A stretch of DNA of 64,000 bases, taken from positions 28,540-92,539 of the forward strand of contig NZ_JAVJSE010000023.1 of NCBI RefSeq assembly GCF_040219615.1. The letters are read 5' to 3'. Positions 8,730-16,561 of the stretch are shown here, in pieces. The notes under the pieces were generated by a model, which ran no database searches, had not been told where the DNA came from, and saw only the letters and a program-made list of their open reading frames with translations. The position numbers and the translations under genes are program-made. The stretch comes from Thalassobaculum_A sp040219615 (GTDB lineage: Bacteria > Pseudomonadota > Alphaproteobacteria > Thalassobaculales > Thalassobaculaceae). Position 1 is the first letter of the stretch; every line of letters begins with the position of its first letter.

Positions 8730-8749
8730 CGGATCTCAGAAGAGTTCGC

Positions 8750-9160
8750 TTAAGCGACCCGCCATGCCTCCCCATCTCTGACCACCGTCCCGCGCTTCTC
8801 CTGACGATTGAGCGCGGTCATGACCTTCTTATGGACGGCGGTTCGGATGTGCAGGTCGCCTCGGTCGGCGCCCTTCTTGGCAATGAGCGCGTCTCGTATC
8901 TGCGGGATGGTCTGCCGCCCGGCGGATCGCAAGTGCTCGAACAAGAGCCGGGTTAGCTCGCCCTGGTAAAACAGCCCTGCCGGACGCTTGTACCGAGGGA
9001 ACGTCGTGCCGGTGCCGGCATGCCCGAGCAGTCCGAGAGTGGCGTCTATGTGCAGGATGTCCGCGTACACGGCGTCGAGTTGGTCGCAGACCTTCTCGGC
9101 ATCGGCCAGGAGTTCGGCTTTCCGTTGCAAGAGCGCGTTGACGACGATGGGGTTTGTCAT
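8750..9160 (-). CDS. Hypothetical protein with N-terminal coiled coil and C-terminal winged-helix-like region
   Basis: A 136-residue protein, unrecognised. The first 45 residues form a probable coiled-coil helix (ALLQRKAELLADAEKVCDQL). The C-terminal part (TIPQIRDALIAKKGA to VMTALNRQEKRGTVVRDGE) reads like a winged helix with a beta hairpin, suggesting DNA binding. It converges with the ATPase gene with a 20-base gap and begins about 45 bases inside the right terminal repeat. Function unknown. Confidence 0.65.
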   Translation of the reverse strand: MTNPIVVNALLQRKAELLADAEKVCDQLDAVYADILHIDATLGLLGHAGTGTTFPRYKRPAGLFYQGELTRLLFEHLRSAGRQTIPQIRDALIAKKGADRGDLHIRTAVHKKVMTALNRQEKRGTVVRDGEAWRVA

Positions 9161-9205
9161 GCCCCGGAGTCTAGGAAATCCGCCGAAAATTCGTGAGGGG
9201 CTTCA

Positions 9206-9228
9206 AGGTGCGTTTGCTACCTAATGCC
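9206..9228 (-). repeat. Right terminal inverted repeat of the transposon
   Basis: Its reverse complement starts GGCATTAGGTAGC and matches the left end (5162-5184) at 22 of 23 positions. The 10-bp direct repeat follows immediately. Confidence 0.88.
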
Positions 9229-9238
9229 GGATGCGTCC
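9229..9238. repeat. Direct repeat flanking the transposon, right copy
   Basis: GGATGCGTCC, identical to 5152-5161. Confidence 0.8.
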
Positions 9239-9362
9239 CGCCTGCGGCGGCCCGCTCCGGAATGACGTCAGGAAGGGTAGCGGCGTCCCGGCCTACCCTA
9301 TGACGTCATTCCGGACGGATGCGCCGCCCCGGCGCGGCCGAGCCGGAACCCACCCGCCGCCT
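9229..9362. repeat. Right part of the dispersed long inverted repeat
   Basis: This contains the paired inner arms CTCCGGAATGACGTCA (9265-9280) and TGACGTCATTCCGG (9301-9314) and ends GCCGGAACCCACCCGCCGC. With 5133-5161 it forms one complete copy lying between the convergent pepF and NifU-like genes. Confidence 0.75.
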
Positions 9363-9377
9363 GCCGACCGGCCAAGG

Positions 9378-9812
9378 TCAAAGCCCGGCGCTGCGGAACG
9401 CCTTCTCCAAAGCCCGGAAGCTGAGTTGCATCGAGCCGTGCCGGTTGGTGAAGCCGCGCGCCGGCTCCAGCGCCGCCAGTTCGGCGAAGGCGCCGCCCGG
9501 CGGCGGGCCGCCGCCGGTCAGCATGGCCTGCATCTCGGCCGCCGCCTGCCGCACCTCGGCGACCGTGCGGCCGACGATCGCGGCGCCGACGACCGAGGCG
9601 GCGGCGCTGCCGAGCGCGCAGGCCTCGACCCGCTGGCCGTAGTCGGTGACCCGGTCGCCGTCGAGCGCCACCTGGACCGCGATCCGCGACCCGCAGGCCC
9701 GGCTGTAGGCCGAGCCGACGGCGGTCGGCGACGCCACCTCGTGGCCGTCGCGGGCGATCTCGGCGGCGAGGTCGAGCAGCCTGTCCTGGTAGACGGTGTC
9801 GAGCGTGGTCAC
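9378..9812 (-). CDS. Iron-sulfur cluster assembly scaffold-like protein (NifU N-terminal/IscU fold)
   Basis: A 144-residue NifU_N-family protein. Of the three IscU cluster-ligand cysteines, two are visible (SRACGSR and VEACALGS). The third position, normally in a K/R-x-H-C-S motif, reads RHGSMQLSF, with Gly in place of Cys. The aspartate after the first Cys (CGD in IscU) is Ser. It therefore may not hold a cluster in the same way as IscU; it may be a carrier or regulatory variant. It lies 13 bases after the sufE-like gene on the same strand, so both probably serve Fe-S assembly. Confidence 0.82.
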   Translation of the reverse strand: MTTLDTVYQDRLLDLAAEIARDGHEVASPTAVGSAYSRACGSRIAVQVALDGDRVTDYGQRVEACALGSAAASVVGAAIVGRTVAEVRQAAAEMQAMLTGGGPPPGGAFAELAALEPARGFTNRHGSMQLSFRALEKAFRSAGL

Positions 9813-9825
9813 CGCCGGGCCTCGC

Positions 9826-10278
9826 TCAGGCGGCCGCGTCGAGTTCGGCCTGGGCGCGGCCCCTGATCGCCTTCAGCATGGCGCCGAGGCCGTTCTTGCG
9901 GGTCGGCGACAGGTGGGCGTCGAGGCCGATCGCGGCGATGAAGTCCGGCTCGGTCGCGACGATCTCCGCGGGGGTGCGCCCGGAATAGATCCGCAGCAGC
10001 AGGGCGATGATGCCGGACACGATGGCGGCGTCGCTGATCGCGTGGAACACCAGCCGGCCGTCGCGCTTCTCGCCGACGAACCAGACCTGCGACTGGCAGC
10101 CCTTCAGCTTAAACTCGTCGCGCCGGTACTCCTCGGGGAACGCCGGCAGCTTGCGGCCGAGGTCGATCAGGTACTCGTAGCGCTGCATCCAGTCGTCGAA
10201 GAACGCGAACTCGTCGATGAGCTCGGCCTGTTCCTCGGCGATCGACGGCCCGTTCACTGTGCTGGTCGCGGCATCCAT
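9826..10278 (-). CDS. sufE: SufE-family cysteine desulfurase activator
   Basis: A 150-residue SufE protein, which accepts persulfide sulfur from a SufS-type desulfurase for Fe-S assembly in the cytoplasm. The acceptor cysteine is in FKLKGCQSQVWF near residue 61. ATG at 10276-10278 is preceded by AGGAGG ten bases upstream; the TTG at 10287 is too close to that site. Upstream partner of the NifU-like gene. No sufBCDS genes lie in the window. Confidence 0.92.
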   Translation of the reverse strand: MDAATSTVNGPSIAEEQAELIDEFAFFDDWMQRYEYLIDLGRKLPAFPEEYRRDEFKLKGCQSQVWFVGEKRDGRLVFHAISDAAIVSGIIALLLRIYSGRTPAEIVATEPDFIAAIGLDAHLSPTRKNGLGAMLKAIRGRAQAELDAAA

Positions 10279-10342
10279 GCGCGGCAATCCTCCTGGCCCT
10301 TCAGGTGGCGCGGAATCCGGCGGCTGTCAACGCGGCGGTCGG

Positions 10343-11476
10343 TCAGTGCGACACTGCGTAGAGGGCCAGCGCGGCCAGATCCGGCTCGACCCCCAGTCCC
10401 GGGGCCGCGGTCAGGCCGGCACGCCCGCCCTCGACCGTCGACAGCGGGCCGCACAGCAGCTCGCGCAGCGGGTTCGGGTTGCCGTCGATCTCCAGGATGC
10501 CGTCGCCGCCGGCGGCGGCCAGCAGATGCGCCGAGGCCAGCAGTCCGATGCCGCCACCCAGATAGTGCGGGCAGTAGCGCCGGCCGGTCGCCCGGATCCG
10601 CTTCGCCAGCGGCAGGCAGGCCGACAGCCCGCCCCATTTCGCCAGGTCGGGCTGGACCACGTGGAGTACGTCCTCGCCCAGCGCGGTGTCGAAGGCGGCG
10701 TCGCCCATCAGGTTCTCGCCGCCGGCCAGCGGAATCGCGGTTCTCTCCTTCAGCCGCCGCCACTCCGGCCACGGCCGGTCGGCCCGCAGCGGCTCCTCCA
10801 GCCAGTCCAGCCCGAATTCCTCCAGCCGGGGCGCCATGTCCAGGGCCTGCTCCAGCGACCAGCCCTGGTTGGCGTCGACCATCAGCCGGACCTCCGGCCC
10901 CAAGGCCTCGCGCAGCGCCGCCAGGTTGGCGAGGTCGCGCCCGGCTCCGAACCCGACCTTCAGCTTGAACGCCCGGTAGCCCTCGGCGTGGCGGCGCGCC
11001 GCCAGCACCTCGGGCGCCTTCGGGTTGAGCCCGCTGGCATAGACCCCGAATGACGGCTCCGTGCCCCCCAGCAGCCGCCACAGCGGCGCGCCGGCGAGCC
11101 GGCCGGACAGGTCCCAGAGCGCGGTGTCGAGGCCGGCGATCGCCTGGGCGAACGGCCCCGGCTCGGCGCATTGCAGGGCCAGCACCTCGGTCGACGCGGT
11201 GAGGTGGCGGAACGCCGCCGGCGCGTCCTCGAACGCGCGGCCGACCAGCAGCGGCGCCAGCACGCTGTCGATCAGCCGGGCCCGGTGCTCGGCCCCGACG
11301 CCGGGGAAGTTGCACCACACCTCGCCCCAGCCAACGGCGCCGCCGGTGTCGGTCACCCGGACCAGCAGCATCGGCCGGTCGGCCATGGTCCCGAACGAGG
11401 TCTGCACGACCGTCTCGAGCGGGTAGCGGAAGACATGCGCGTCGACGGAGCCGATCTCGAACGGCACCGCGCGCAT
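10343..11476 (-). CDS. Enolase-superfamily mandelate racemase/muconate lactonizing enzyme
   Basis: A 377-residue protein. The barrel carries the catalytic KxK (AFKLKVGF near residue 167), metal ligands in LMVDANQGW, LDWLEEPL and AGGENLMG, then VVQPDLAKWGG and CPHYLGGGIGL, whose Asp and His resemble the mandelate racemase His-Asp dyad. It probably abstracts the alpha proton of a carboxylate, for example a sugar acid, but the substrate cannot be told. Its ATG shares one base with the stop of the upstream aldolase gene (TGATG), so the two form an operon. Confidence 0.87.
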   Translation of the reverse strand: MRAVPFEIGSVDAHVFRYPLETVVQTSFGTMADRPMLLVRVTDTGGAVGWGEVWCNFPGVGAEHRARLIDSVLAPLLVGRAFEDAPAAFRHLTASTEVLALQCAEPGPFAQAIAGLDTALWDLSGRLAGAPLWRLLGGTEPSFGVYASGLNPKAPEVLAARRHAEGYRAFKLKVGFGAGRDLANLAALREALGPEVRLMVDANQGWSLEQALDMAPRLEEFGLDWLEEPLRADRPWPEWRRLKERTAIPLAGGENLMGDAAFDTALGEDVLHVVQPDLAKWGGLSACLPLAKRIRATGRRYCPHYLGGGIGLLASAHLLAAAGGDGILEIDGNPNPLRELLCGPLSTVEGGRAGLTAAPGLGVEPDLAALALYAVSH

Positions 11477-12612
11477 CAGGTCAGCGCGCCGCGCGCCGCC
11501 ACCGGCCACAGGCACTCGACCACGCCGTCGTCGAGGCCGCCGCGCACGCCGACATACCAGTCGTGCAGGTTCACCGTCGGGTCGACGTGGCCGGGTACCA
11601 GCCAGACCCGGTCGCCGAGCCCGAGCCGATGGGCGGACTTGCCGAGCGACAGCTTGCCGTGCTCGTCGGAGGCGCTGACATAGTCGGTATCGGTCAGCCG
11701 CCAGACCCTGGGCAGGCCGGAATCGACGGCCGAGGCCTTGTGGCCGGCGTCGACAACGGCGCGGCCCGGCGCCGACGCGCTCATGACCGTCGAGGCCACG
11801 AACAGGGCGTTCTCGAACTCCGAGCGCTCCTCGCCGCCCTCGTCGAGGTTGCGGCCGTAATCGGCGTCCATGAAGCAGTAGGAGCCGGGCTGCAGCTCGT
11901 TCCACAGGCCGGTCTCGGTCTCGAAGCGGAAGCTGCCGGTGCCGGCGCCGCCGATGGTCCGGCAGTCCAGACCGGCCGCCCCCAGCTTCTCGGCGGTCGC
12001 CTGCACGCCCTGGCCGGCGGTCTGGATCGCCGCCCGCCGCTCGCGGTGGCCGCGGATGTGCTGGGCCGAGCCGTGATAGGCCTGCAGCCCCTCGAAGGAC
12101 AGGCCCGGCGTGTCGGCGATCACCTTCGCCAGCTCGACCGCCGGCGCCCCCGGCGCCACCCCGCAGCGCGCCGCCCCGACGTCGATCTCGACCAGCACAT
12201 GCAGGTCGACCTGGGCCCGCCGCGCGGCCTCGCCATAGGCCCGCACCTGCTCGGCGTCGTCGGCGCAAACCCCGATCCAGGCGCGCCGGGCCAGCGCCGC
12301 CAGCCGCGCCACTTTGGACGCCCCGACCACCTGGTTCGACACCAGCACATTCTCGATGCCGGCCTGCACCAGCACCTCGGCCTCGCCGACCTTCTGGCAG
12401 CACTGGCCGACCGCGCCGCGGTGCATCTGGGCACGCGCCACCGCCGGCGACTTGTGGGTCTTGGCGTGCGGCCGCACACGGATGCCGGTGTCGTGCGCGA
12501 ACTTCGCCATGCGGTCGAGGTTGCGCTCGAAGGCGTCCAGGTCGATCACCAGGGCCGGCGTGTCGATCTCGGCGGCGGCATCGCCGACGCGGGCGGGGGG
12601 CAGCGAGGTCAT
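11476..12612 (-). CDS. PLP-dependent D-threonine aldolase/D-serine dehydratase-like enzyme
   Basis: A 378-residue fold-type III PLP enzyme of the DSD1/D-TA family. The Schiff-base lysine is in VRPHAKTHKSP near residue 51. The C-terminal metal site is GHVDPTVNLHDWY, a His-x-Asp motif as in D-threonine and 3-hydroxyaspartate aldolases. ATG has GAGGAG eight bases upstream. Co-transcribed with the enolase-superfamily gene, which suggests joint catabolism of a hydroxy- or amino-acid substrate. The exact substrate is inferred only at family level. Confidence 0.87.
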   Translation of the reverse strand: MTSLPPARVGDAAAEIDTPALVIDLDAFERNLDRMAKFAHDTGIRVRPHAKTHKSPAVARAQMHRGAVGQCCQKVGEAEVLVQAGIENVLVSNQVVGASKVARLAALARRAWIGVCADDAEQVRAYGEAARRAQVDLHVLVEIDVGAARCGVAPGAPAVELAKVIADTPGLSFEGLQAYHGSAQHIRGHRERRAAIQTAGQGVQATAEKLGAAGLDCRTIGGAGTGSFRFETETGLWNELQPGSYCFMDADYGRNLDEGGEERSEFENALFVASTVMSASAPGRAVVDAGHKASAVDSGLPRVWRLTDTDYVSASDEHGKLSLGKSAHRLGLGDRVWLVPGHVDPTVNLHDWYVGVRGGLDDGVVECLWPVAARGALT

Positions 12613-12805
12613 GGGGGGTACTCCTCGAAAGGCGCGGACGGGGGAGCATAACGCCTGATGCGCGGCGGTTCCCAGCGGGTTCGGCCGGCGCTGCCGGATC
12701 TCTCGACCGACAGTGGATCGGAACCGGGCTGAACGGCGAAAACCGTCGACATACCGCGCCGACCGGGCGAAACCTGGAAACCTGAATAGACGGGGGGATG
12801 TGCAG

Positions 12806-13387
12806 GTGGACCTTTTCTGGATTGTGCCGGGCCTCGCCCTGGTTGCGGCCCTGCTCGGCTACGGCTGGTACGTCTCGCTGATCGTGCGCCGCAACCGGGC
12901 GCGCGAGGCGCTGTCGTCGGTCGACGTGCAGCTGCGCAAGCGTTTCGACCTGATCCCGAACGTGCTGAAGCTGGCGCAGCGCTACATGGACCACGAGAAG
13001 GGGCTGCTGGCGGAGATCACCGCGCTCCGCGCCAGGGTGCAGGAGCCCTACAGCGGCCAGGATCCGTCGGCGGTCGCCGCCCATCTGGACGCCTCGCGGG
13101 CGCTCGAGACGAATCTCGGCCGGCTGTTCGCCCTGGCCGAGAACTACCCCGACCTGAAGGCCGACGGCACCGTCATCCGGGCGCAGCAGACCTACGAGGA
13201 GGTCGAGGGCCACATCTCGGCGGCCCGGCGGTTCTACAACTCGGCGGTCGGCGACCTGAACAACGCCGTCGAGATCTTCCCCGGCAGCGTCATCGCCGGC
13301 TGGGCCAACGTCCGGCCGATGCCGTTCTACGAGCTCGACGAGCCGGTCGCCCGGCAACCGGTCTCGGTGGACGACGTGATGCGATGA
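12806..13387 (+). CDS. lemA: LemA family protein
   Basis: About 193 residues. One N-terminal transmembrane helix (LFWIVPGLALVAALLGYGW) is followed by the helical LemA domain (VDVQLRKRFDLIPNVLKLAQ and later RFYNSAVGDLNNAVEIFP). The role of LemA proteins is not well known. The start is GTG at 12806, about eight bases after a G-run that may serve as ribosome site; GTG at 12800 is the alternative. Its stop overlaps the next ATG (ATGA), tying it to the DUF3137 genes. Confidence 0.88.
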   Translation: MDLFWIVPGLALVAALLGYGWYVSLIVRRNRAREALSSVDVQLRKRFDLIPNVLKLAQRYMDHEKGLLAEITALRARVQEPYSGQDPSAVAAHLDASRALETNLGRLFALAENYPDLKADGTVIRAQQTYEEVEGHISAARRFYNSAVGDLNNAVEIFPGSVIAGWANVRPMPFYELDEPVARQPVSVDDVMR

Positions 13388-14352
13388 CGGCGGCGTCGCC
13401 GCATCCGGGGTTCACCGACCGGCTGGCCGGCTTCGACGGGCACTGGCGGTCGATCGAGCCCGAGCTGAGGCGGATCGAGGCCGGCCGCTGGATCTCGCTG
13501 GTCGGCGGCGGCGTCCTGTGCGTGCTCGCCCTCCCCGCCTTCGTTCTGGGCATCGCCCTGGCCGACTGGCTGTTCGACCCCGCCGCCGGCTCCGACGGCC
13601 CCTGGCTGGCCGGCGCCCTGCTCGGCGCCGGGACGTTCATGGTCGGGGGCTACATCGCCCACGCGCCTTCCCGCAACGCGGGCCTCCTGATCAAGGAGCG
13701 GGTGGCGCGGTTCCTGGGCTTCTCGTACCAGGAGGACGCCTCGGACTTCCCGCTCGGCGCATTCGACGGCGGCGACATCCTGCCCTCCTACTCCGGGAAG
13801 TCCCTGCAGGACCATATCCGGGGCGAGGTCTCCGGCGTCCCGATCGCGATGTGCGACGCCGAGCTCACCGAGCGCCGCGGCAGCGGCAAGAGCTCGCGGA
13901 CCGTGACCGTGTTCCGGGGACCGCTGGTCGTCTCGGTGTTCCCGAAACCGTCCGCCGGCCGAACCATCGTGGTCCCCGACGGCGGCGCCATCGGCAACTT
14001 CTTCGCCGGCCGCGGCCAGGACGTCGGCCAGCGCGTGAAGCTTGAGTCCCCCGACTTCGAGCGGGCGTTCGAGGTCTATTCCTCCGACCAGGTCGAGGCC
14101 CGCTACCTGCTCACCCCGACGATGATGGAGCGGCTGCTCGCATTCCGGGCTCGCTTCGGCAGCCGGATACGGCTGGCCTTCGCCGAGCGCCAGCTGCTGA
14201 TCGCCATCGACGACCGGCGCGACTGGTTTCCCGATCCGGGCCTGTTCCAGAAGCTGACGGACCCGGCCCTGGTGCGCGAGCAGGCCGAGGAGATCGCCCG
14301 CATCACCGAGATCGTCGAGACGCTGAAGCTCAATGCCGAGACCCGGATCTGA
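13384..14352 (+). CDS. DUF3137 membrane protein, copy 1
   Basis: A 322-residue protein with two N-terminal membrane segments (WISLVGGGVLCVLALPAFVL and WLAGALLGAGTFMVGGYIA) and a large soluble C-terminal domain. Markers of DUF3137 are the VFRGPLVVSVFPKP strand pair and YLLTPTMMERLL. LemA-DUF3137 pairs are a recognised association, so a shared envelope function is likely. The next gene is a close paralog and overlaps it by 20 bases. Confidence 0.82.
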   Translation: MTAASPHPGFTDRLAGFDGHWRSIEPELRRIEAGRWISLVGGGVLCVLALPAFVLGIALADWLFDPAAGSDGPWLAGALLGAGTFMVGGYIAHAPSRNAGLLIKERVARFLGFSYQEDASDFPLGAFDGGDILPSYSGKSLQDHIRGEVSGVPIAMCDAELTERRGSGKSSRTVTVFRGPLVVSVFPKPSAGRTIVVPDGGAIGNFFAGRGQDVGQRVKLESPDFERAFEVYSSDQVEARYLLTPTMMERLLAFRARFGSRIRLAFAERQLLIAIDDRRDWFPDPGLFQKLTDPALVREQAEEIARITEIVETLKLNAETRI

Positions 14353-15328
14353 TCCGCCAGGCGGGGCCACCGCGTCGAGAGTCGCGGAGGCGTCAGCCCC
14401 GTCACTCGCCGACCGGCTCGCCGGGTTCGACGAGCACTGGCGGGCGCTAAGGCCGGAGCTCGCTCGGATTGAGGCATGGCGGTGGTTCTTCGTAATCGTC
14501 GGCAGCCTGATGGTGGCCGCAGGAGTGCCGATCCTTGGCTGGGGGATCGGCGAGTTCGTCGGTGCCGTGCGCTCCGGGTATCCGTGGATCATCTATGTGG
14601 CTGCCGGGTCGCTGCTGAGCTCCCTGGGACAGTGGATCGCCCGCAGCCCGGCACGCCAGGCCGGCCGCCTCATCCGCGGGAAGGTCATCGGCTGTTTCGG
14701 CCTGGGCTATCGGCGCGACGCCTCGGGTTTCCCGATCGACGGCTTCGAGCGAAATGATCTCCTGCCGCGTCACACAAAACGCGAGCTGGAAGATCTGGTC
14801 TATGGCGACGTGTCAGGCGTCCCGCTGATCTTCTGCGACGCGACCCTGAGCGTGAAGGGGCTCCGCAGGACGGAGCGCGTCGAGGTGTTCCGCGGACCGC
14901 TGGTGCTCTCGCGGTTTCCCAAGCGAGCCCGGGGCCGCACTCTTGTGGTCCCCGACGGCGGGGCCATCGGAAACTTCTTCGTCGGCATTGCCGGTCAGCA
15001 CCGGCAACGGGTAAAGCTGGAGTCGCCCGATTTCGAGCGTGCCTTTGCCGTCTGGTCGACCGACCAGATCGAGGCCCGTTACCTGCTCACGCCGACGATG
15101 ATGGAGCGACTGCTGGCCCTGAAGCAGCGCTTTCCCGGCGACATGACCGTGGCGTTCAACGGCCACGAGTTCATGCTGGCTCTCGACGACGGTCGCGACT
15201 GGTTTCCCGATCCCGGTCTGCTGCGGAGCCTCACCCATCCGGCCCGGGTGCGCGAGCAGGCCGAGGAGATCGCCCGGATCGCCGAAATCGTCGAGATCCT
15301 GAAGCTGAACCTCGATACGCGGGCCTGA
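14333..15328 (+). CDS. DUF3137 membrane protein, copy 2 (tandem paralog)
   Basis: A 331-residue protein with the same order as copy 1: LADRLAGFDEHWRALRPEL at the start, two membrane helices, VFRGPLVLSRFPKRARGRT and the shared YLLTPTMMERLL. The long match throughout shows a tandem duplication. The start overlaps copy 1 by 20 bases. Divergence is greatest in the membrane segments. Confidence 0.82.
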   Translation: MPRPGSDPPGGATASRVAEASAPSLADRLAGFDEHWRALRPELARIEAWRWFFVIVGSLMVAAGVPILGWGIGEFVGAVRSGYPWIIYVAAGSLLSSLGQWIARSPARQAGRLIRGKVIGCFGLGYRRDASGFPIDGFERNDLLPRHTKRELEDLVYGDVSGVPLIFCDATLSVKGLRRTERVEVFRGPLVLSRFPKRARGRTLVVPDGGAIGNFFVGIAGQHRQRVKLESPDFERAFAVWSTDQIEARYLLTPTMMERLLALKQRFPGDMTVAFNGHEFMLALDDGRDWFPDPGLLRSLTHPARVREQAEEIARIAEIVEILKLNLDTRA

Positions 15329-15344
15329 GGCGGCACCCGCTCGA

Positions 15345-16367
15345 CTACCCGCCGATCCCGAACGCCTTCAGCAGCCGCTCGGCCGCCAGCGCCGGCGTGG
15401 TCTCGCCGGCCGCCACCGCCGCCTCCAGGGCGCCGGTCTCGCTCCGCACCGCCTCGGACCCCTCGAGCGCCGCCATCAGCCGGTCGCGGACCATCGCCCA
15501 CATCCAGCGCACCTGCTGGCCGGCGCGCTTGGCCTGGAAGGCGTCGGTGCCGCCGTCGCGCGCCGCCTCCAGCACCCGGCGGTGCTCCTCGACGCTGCCC
15601 CAGACCTCCTCGATGCCGGTCTTCGCCAGGGCAGAGCACGCCAGGACCCTTGCGGTCCAGTGCGGGTCGGCCGGCTGCATGATGTGCAGGGCGGTCTTGT
15701 ACTCGCGCATCGCCTGCATGGCGCGGTCGCGGTTGTCGCCGTCGGCCTTGTTGACCACCAGCAGGTCGGCGATCTCCAGGATCCCCTTCTTGATGCCCTG
15801 CAGCTCGTCGCCGGCGCCCGGCAGCATCAGCACCAGGAACAGGTCGACCATCTCGGCCACCGTCACCTCGGACTGGCCGACCCCGACGGTCTCGACCAGC
15901 ACCACGTCGTGGCCGGCGGCCTCGACCACCACCATGCTCTCGCGGGTCGCCCGGGCGACGCCCCCGAGGGTGCCGGCCGACGGCGAGGGGCGGATGAAGG
16001 CGGCGGGGTCCTGGCCGAGCGCGGTCATCCGGGTCTTGTCGCCGAGGATCGAGCCGCCGGTGCGCCCCGACGTCGGGTCGACCGCCAGCACCGCGACCTT
16101 GTGGCCCCTGCCCGTCAGGTGGGTGCCGAGCGCCTCGATGAAGGTCGACTTGCCGACCCCCGGCACCCCGGTGATGCCGACCCGGTGGGCGGCGCCGGCA
16201 TGCGGCAGCAGGCGCACCAGCATGTCCTGGGCGAGCGCGCGGTGCGCCGGCTTGCGGCTCTCCACCAGGGTGATGGCGCGCGCCACGGTGGCGCGGTCGC
16301 CGGCGAGGACGCCGGACACGTAGTCGTCGAGCGAGAGCTGGCGGCGGGTGGGTTGCTGCGTGTTCAC
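15345..16367 (-). CDS. meaB: Methylmalonyl-CoA mutase-associated GTPase MeaB
   Basis: A 340-residue G3E GTPase that protects and reactivates methylmalonyl-CoA mutase and gates cofactor loading. P-loop GVPGVGKST near residue 65, then DPTSGRTGGSILGDKTRM, the ETVGVGQSE switch region and NKAD. The start is GTG at 16365-16367; no clear ribosome site was seen, so it is not certain. It lies downstream of the mutase genes, separated by a 194-base spacer that holds a copy of the dispersed repeat. Confidence 0.95.
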   Translation of the reverse strand: MNTQQPTRRQLSLDDYVSGVLAGDRATVARAITLVESRKPAHRALAQDMLVRLLPHAGAAHRVGITGVPGVGKSTFIEALGTHLTGRGHKVAVLAVDPTSGRTGGSILGDKTRMTALGQDPAAFIRPSPSAGTLGGVARATRESMVVVEAAGHDVVLVETVGVGQSEVTVAEMVDLFLVLMLPGAGDELQGIKKGILEIADLLVVNKADGDNRDRAMQAMREYKTALHIMQPADPHWTARVLACSALAKTGIEEVWGSVEEHRRVLEAARDGGTDAFQAKRAGQQVRWMWAMVRDRLMAALEGSEAVRSETGALEAAVAAGETTPALAAERLLKAFGIGG

Positions 16368-16393
16368 TATGGGGCCGTCACTGCGCTGGATGG

Positions 16394-16534
16394 TTCCGAA
16401 CGCCCGTCGCTGCGTGGGTTCCGGAGCCGGGCGCTAGCGCGCCCCCTCCGGAATGACGAAGGGTAAAGAAAATGGTCGTCATCCCGGAGGGGCTGCGCCA
16501 GCAGCCGGCTCCGGGACCCACCGGCTGCCCCGAC
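16394..16534. repeat. Dispersed long inverted repeat between the mutase genes and meaB
   Basis: The left arm begins CGTCGCTGCGTGGGTTCCGG and contains CTCCGGAATGACGA. The right arm contains TCGTCATCCCGGAGGGG and ends GGCTCCGGGACCCACC. The arms pair over most of their length, so the transcript could form a long hairpin. It lies inside a probable operon, so it is not simply an operon terminator. Confidence 0.75.
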
Positions 16535-16561
16535 GCCGAAGACTGGCGCCGACACCGCCCC

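Larger units (their letters stand above)
5162..9228. mobile_element. Cargo-carrying IS1595-type transposon, 4067 bp
   Basis: Both ends are 23-bp inverted repeats with one mismatch, starting GGCATTAGG and containing AGCAAACGCACCT. Outside them are identical 10-bp direct repeats. Inside, in order, are a 296-residue protein of unknown function, a DUF6471 protein, an IS1595-family DDE transposase, a P-loop ATPase with markedly AT-rich coding sequence, and a 136-residue protein with a probable C-terminal winged helix. The interior composition, notably 7.8-8.7 kb, differs sharply from the GC-rich host DNA. Removing the element and one direct repeat restores a dispersed intergenic repeat. Membership in IS1595 rests on the transposase; the cargo arrangement is not one I can name. 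Confidence 0.88.

Noticed and set aside
10343..13357. A 1004-residue frame covering the enolase-superfamily gene and the aldolase
   Set aside because: Only its last 377 residues are the real gene; the rest is antisense or out-of-frame sequence.
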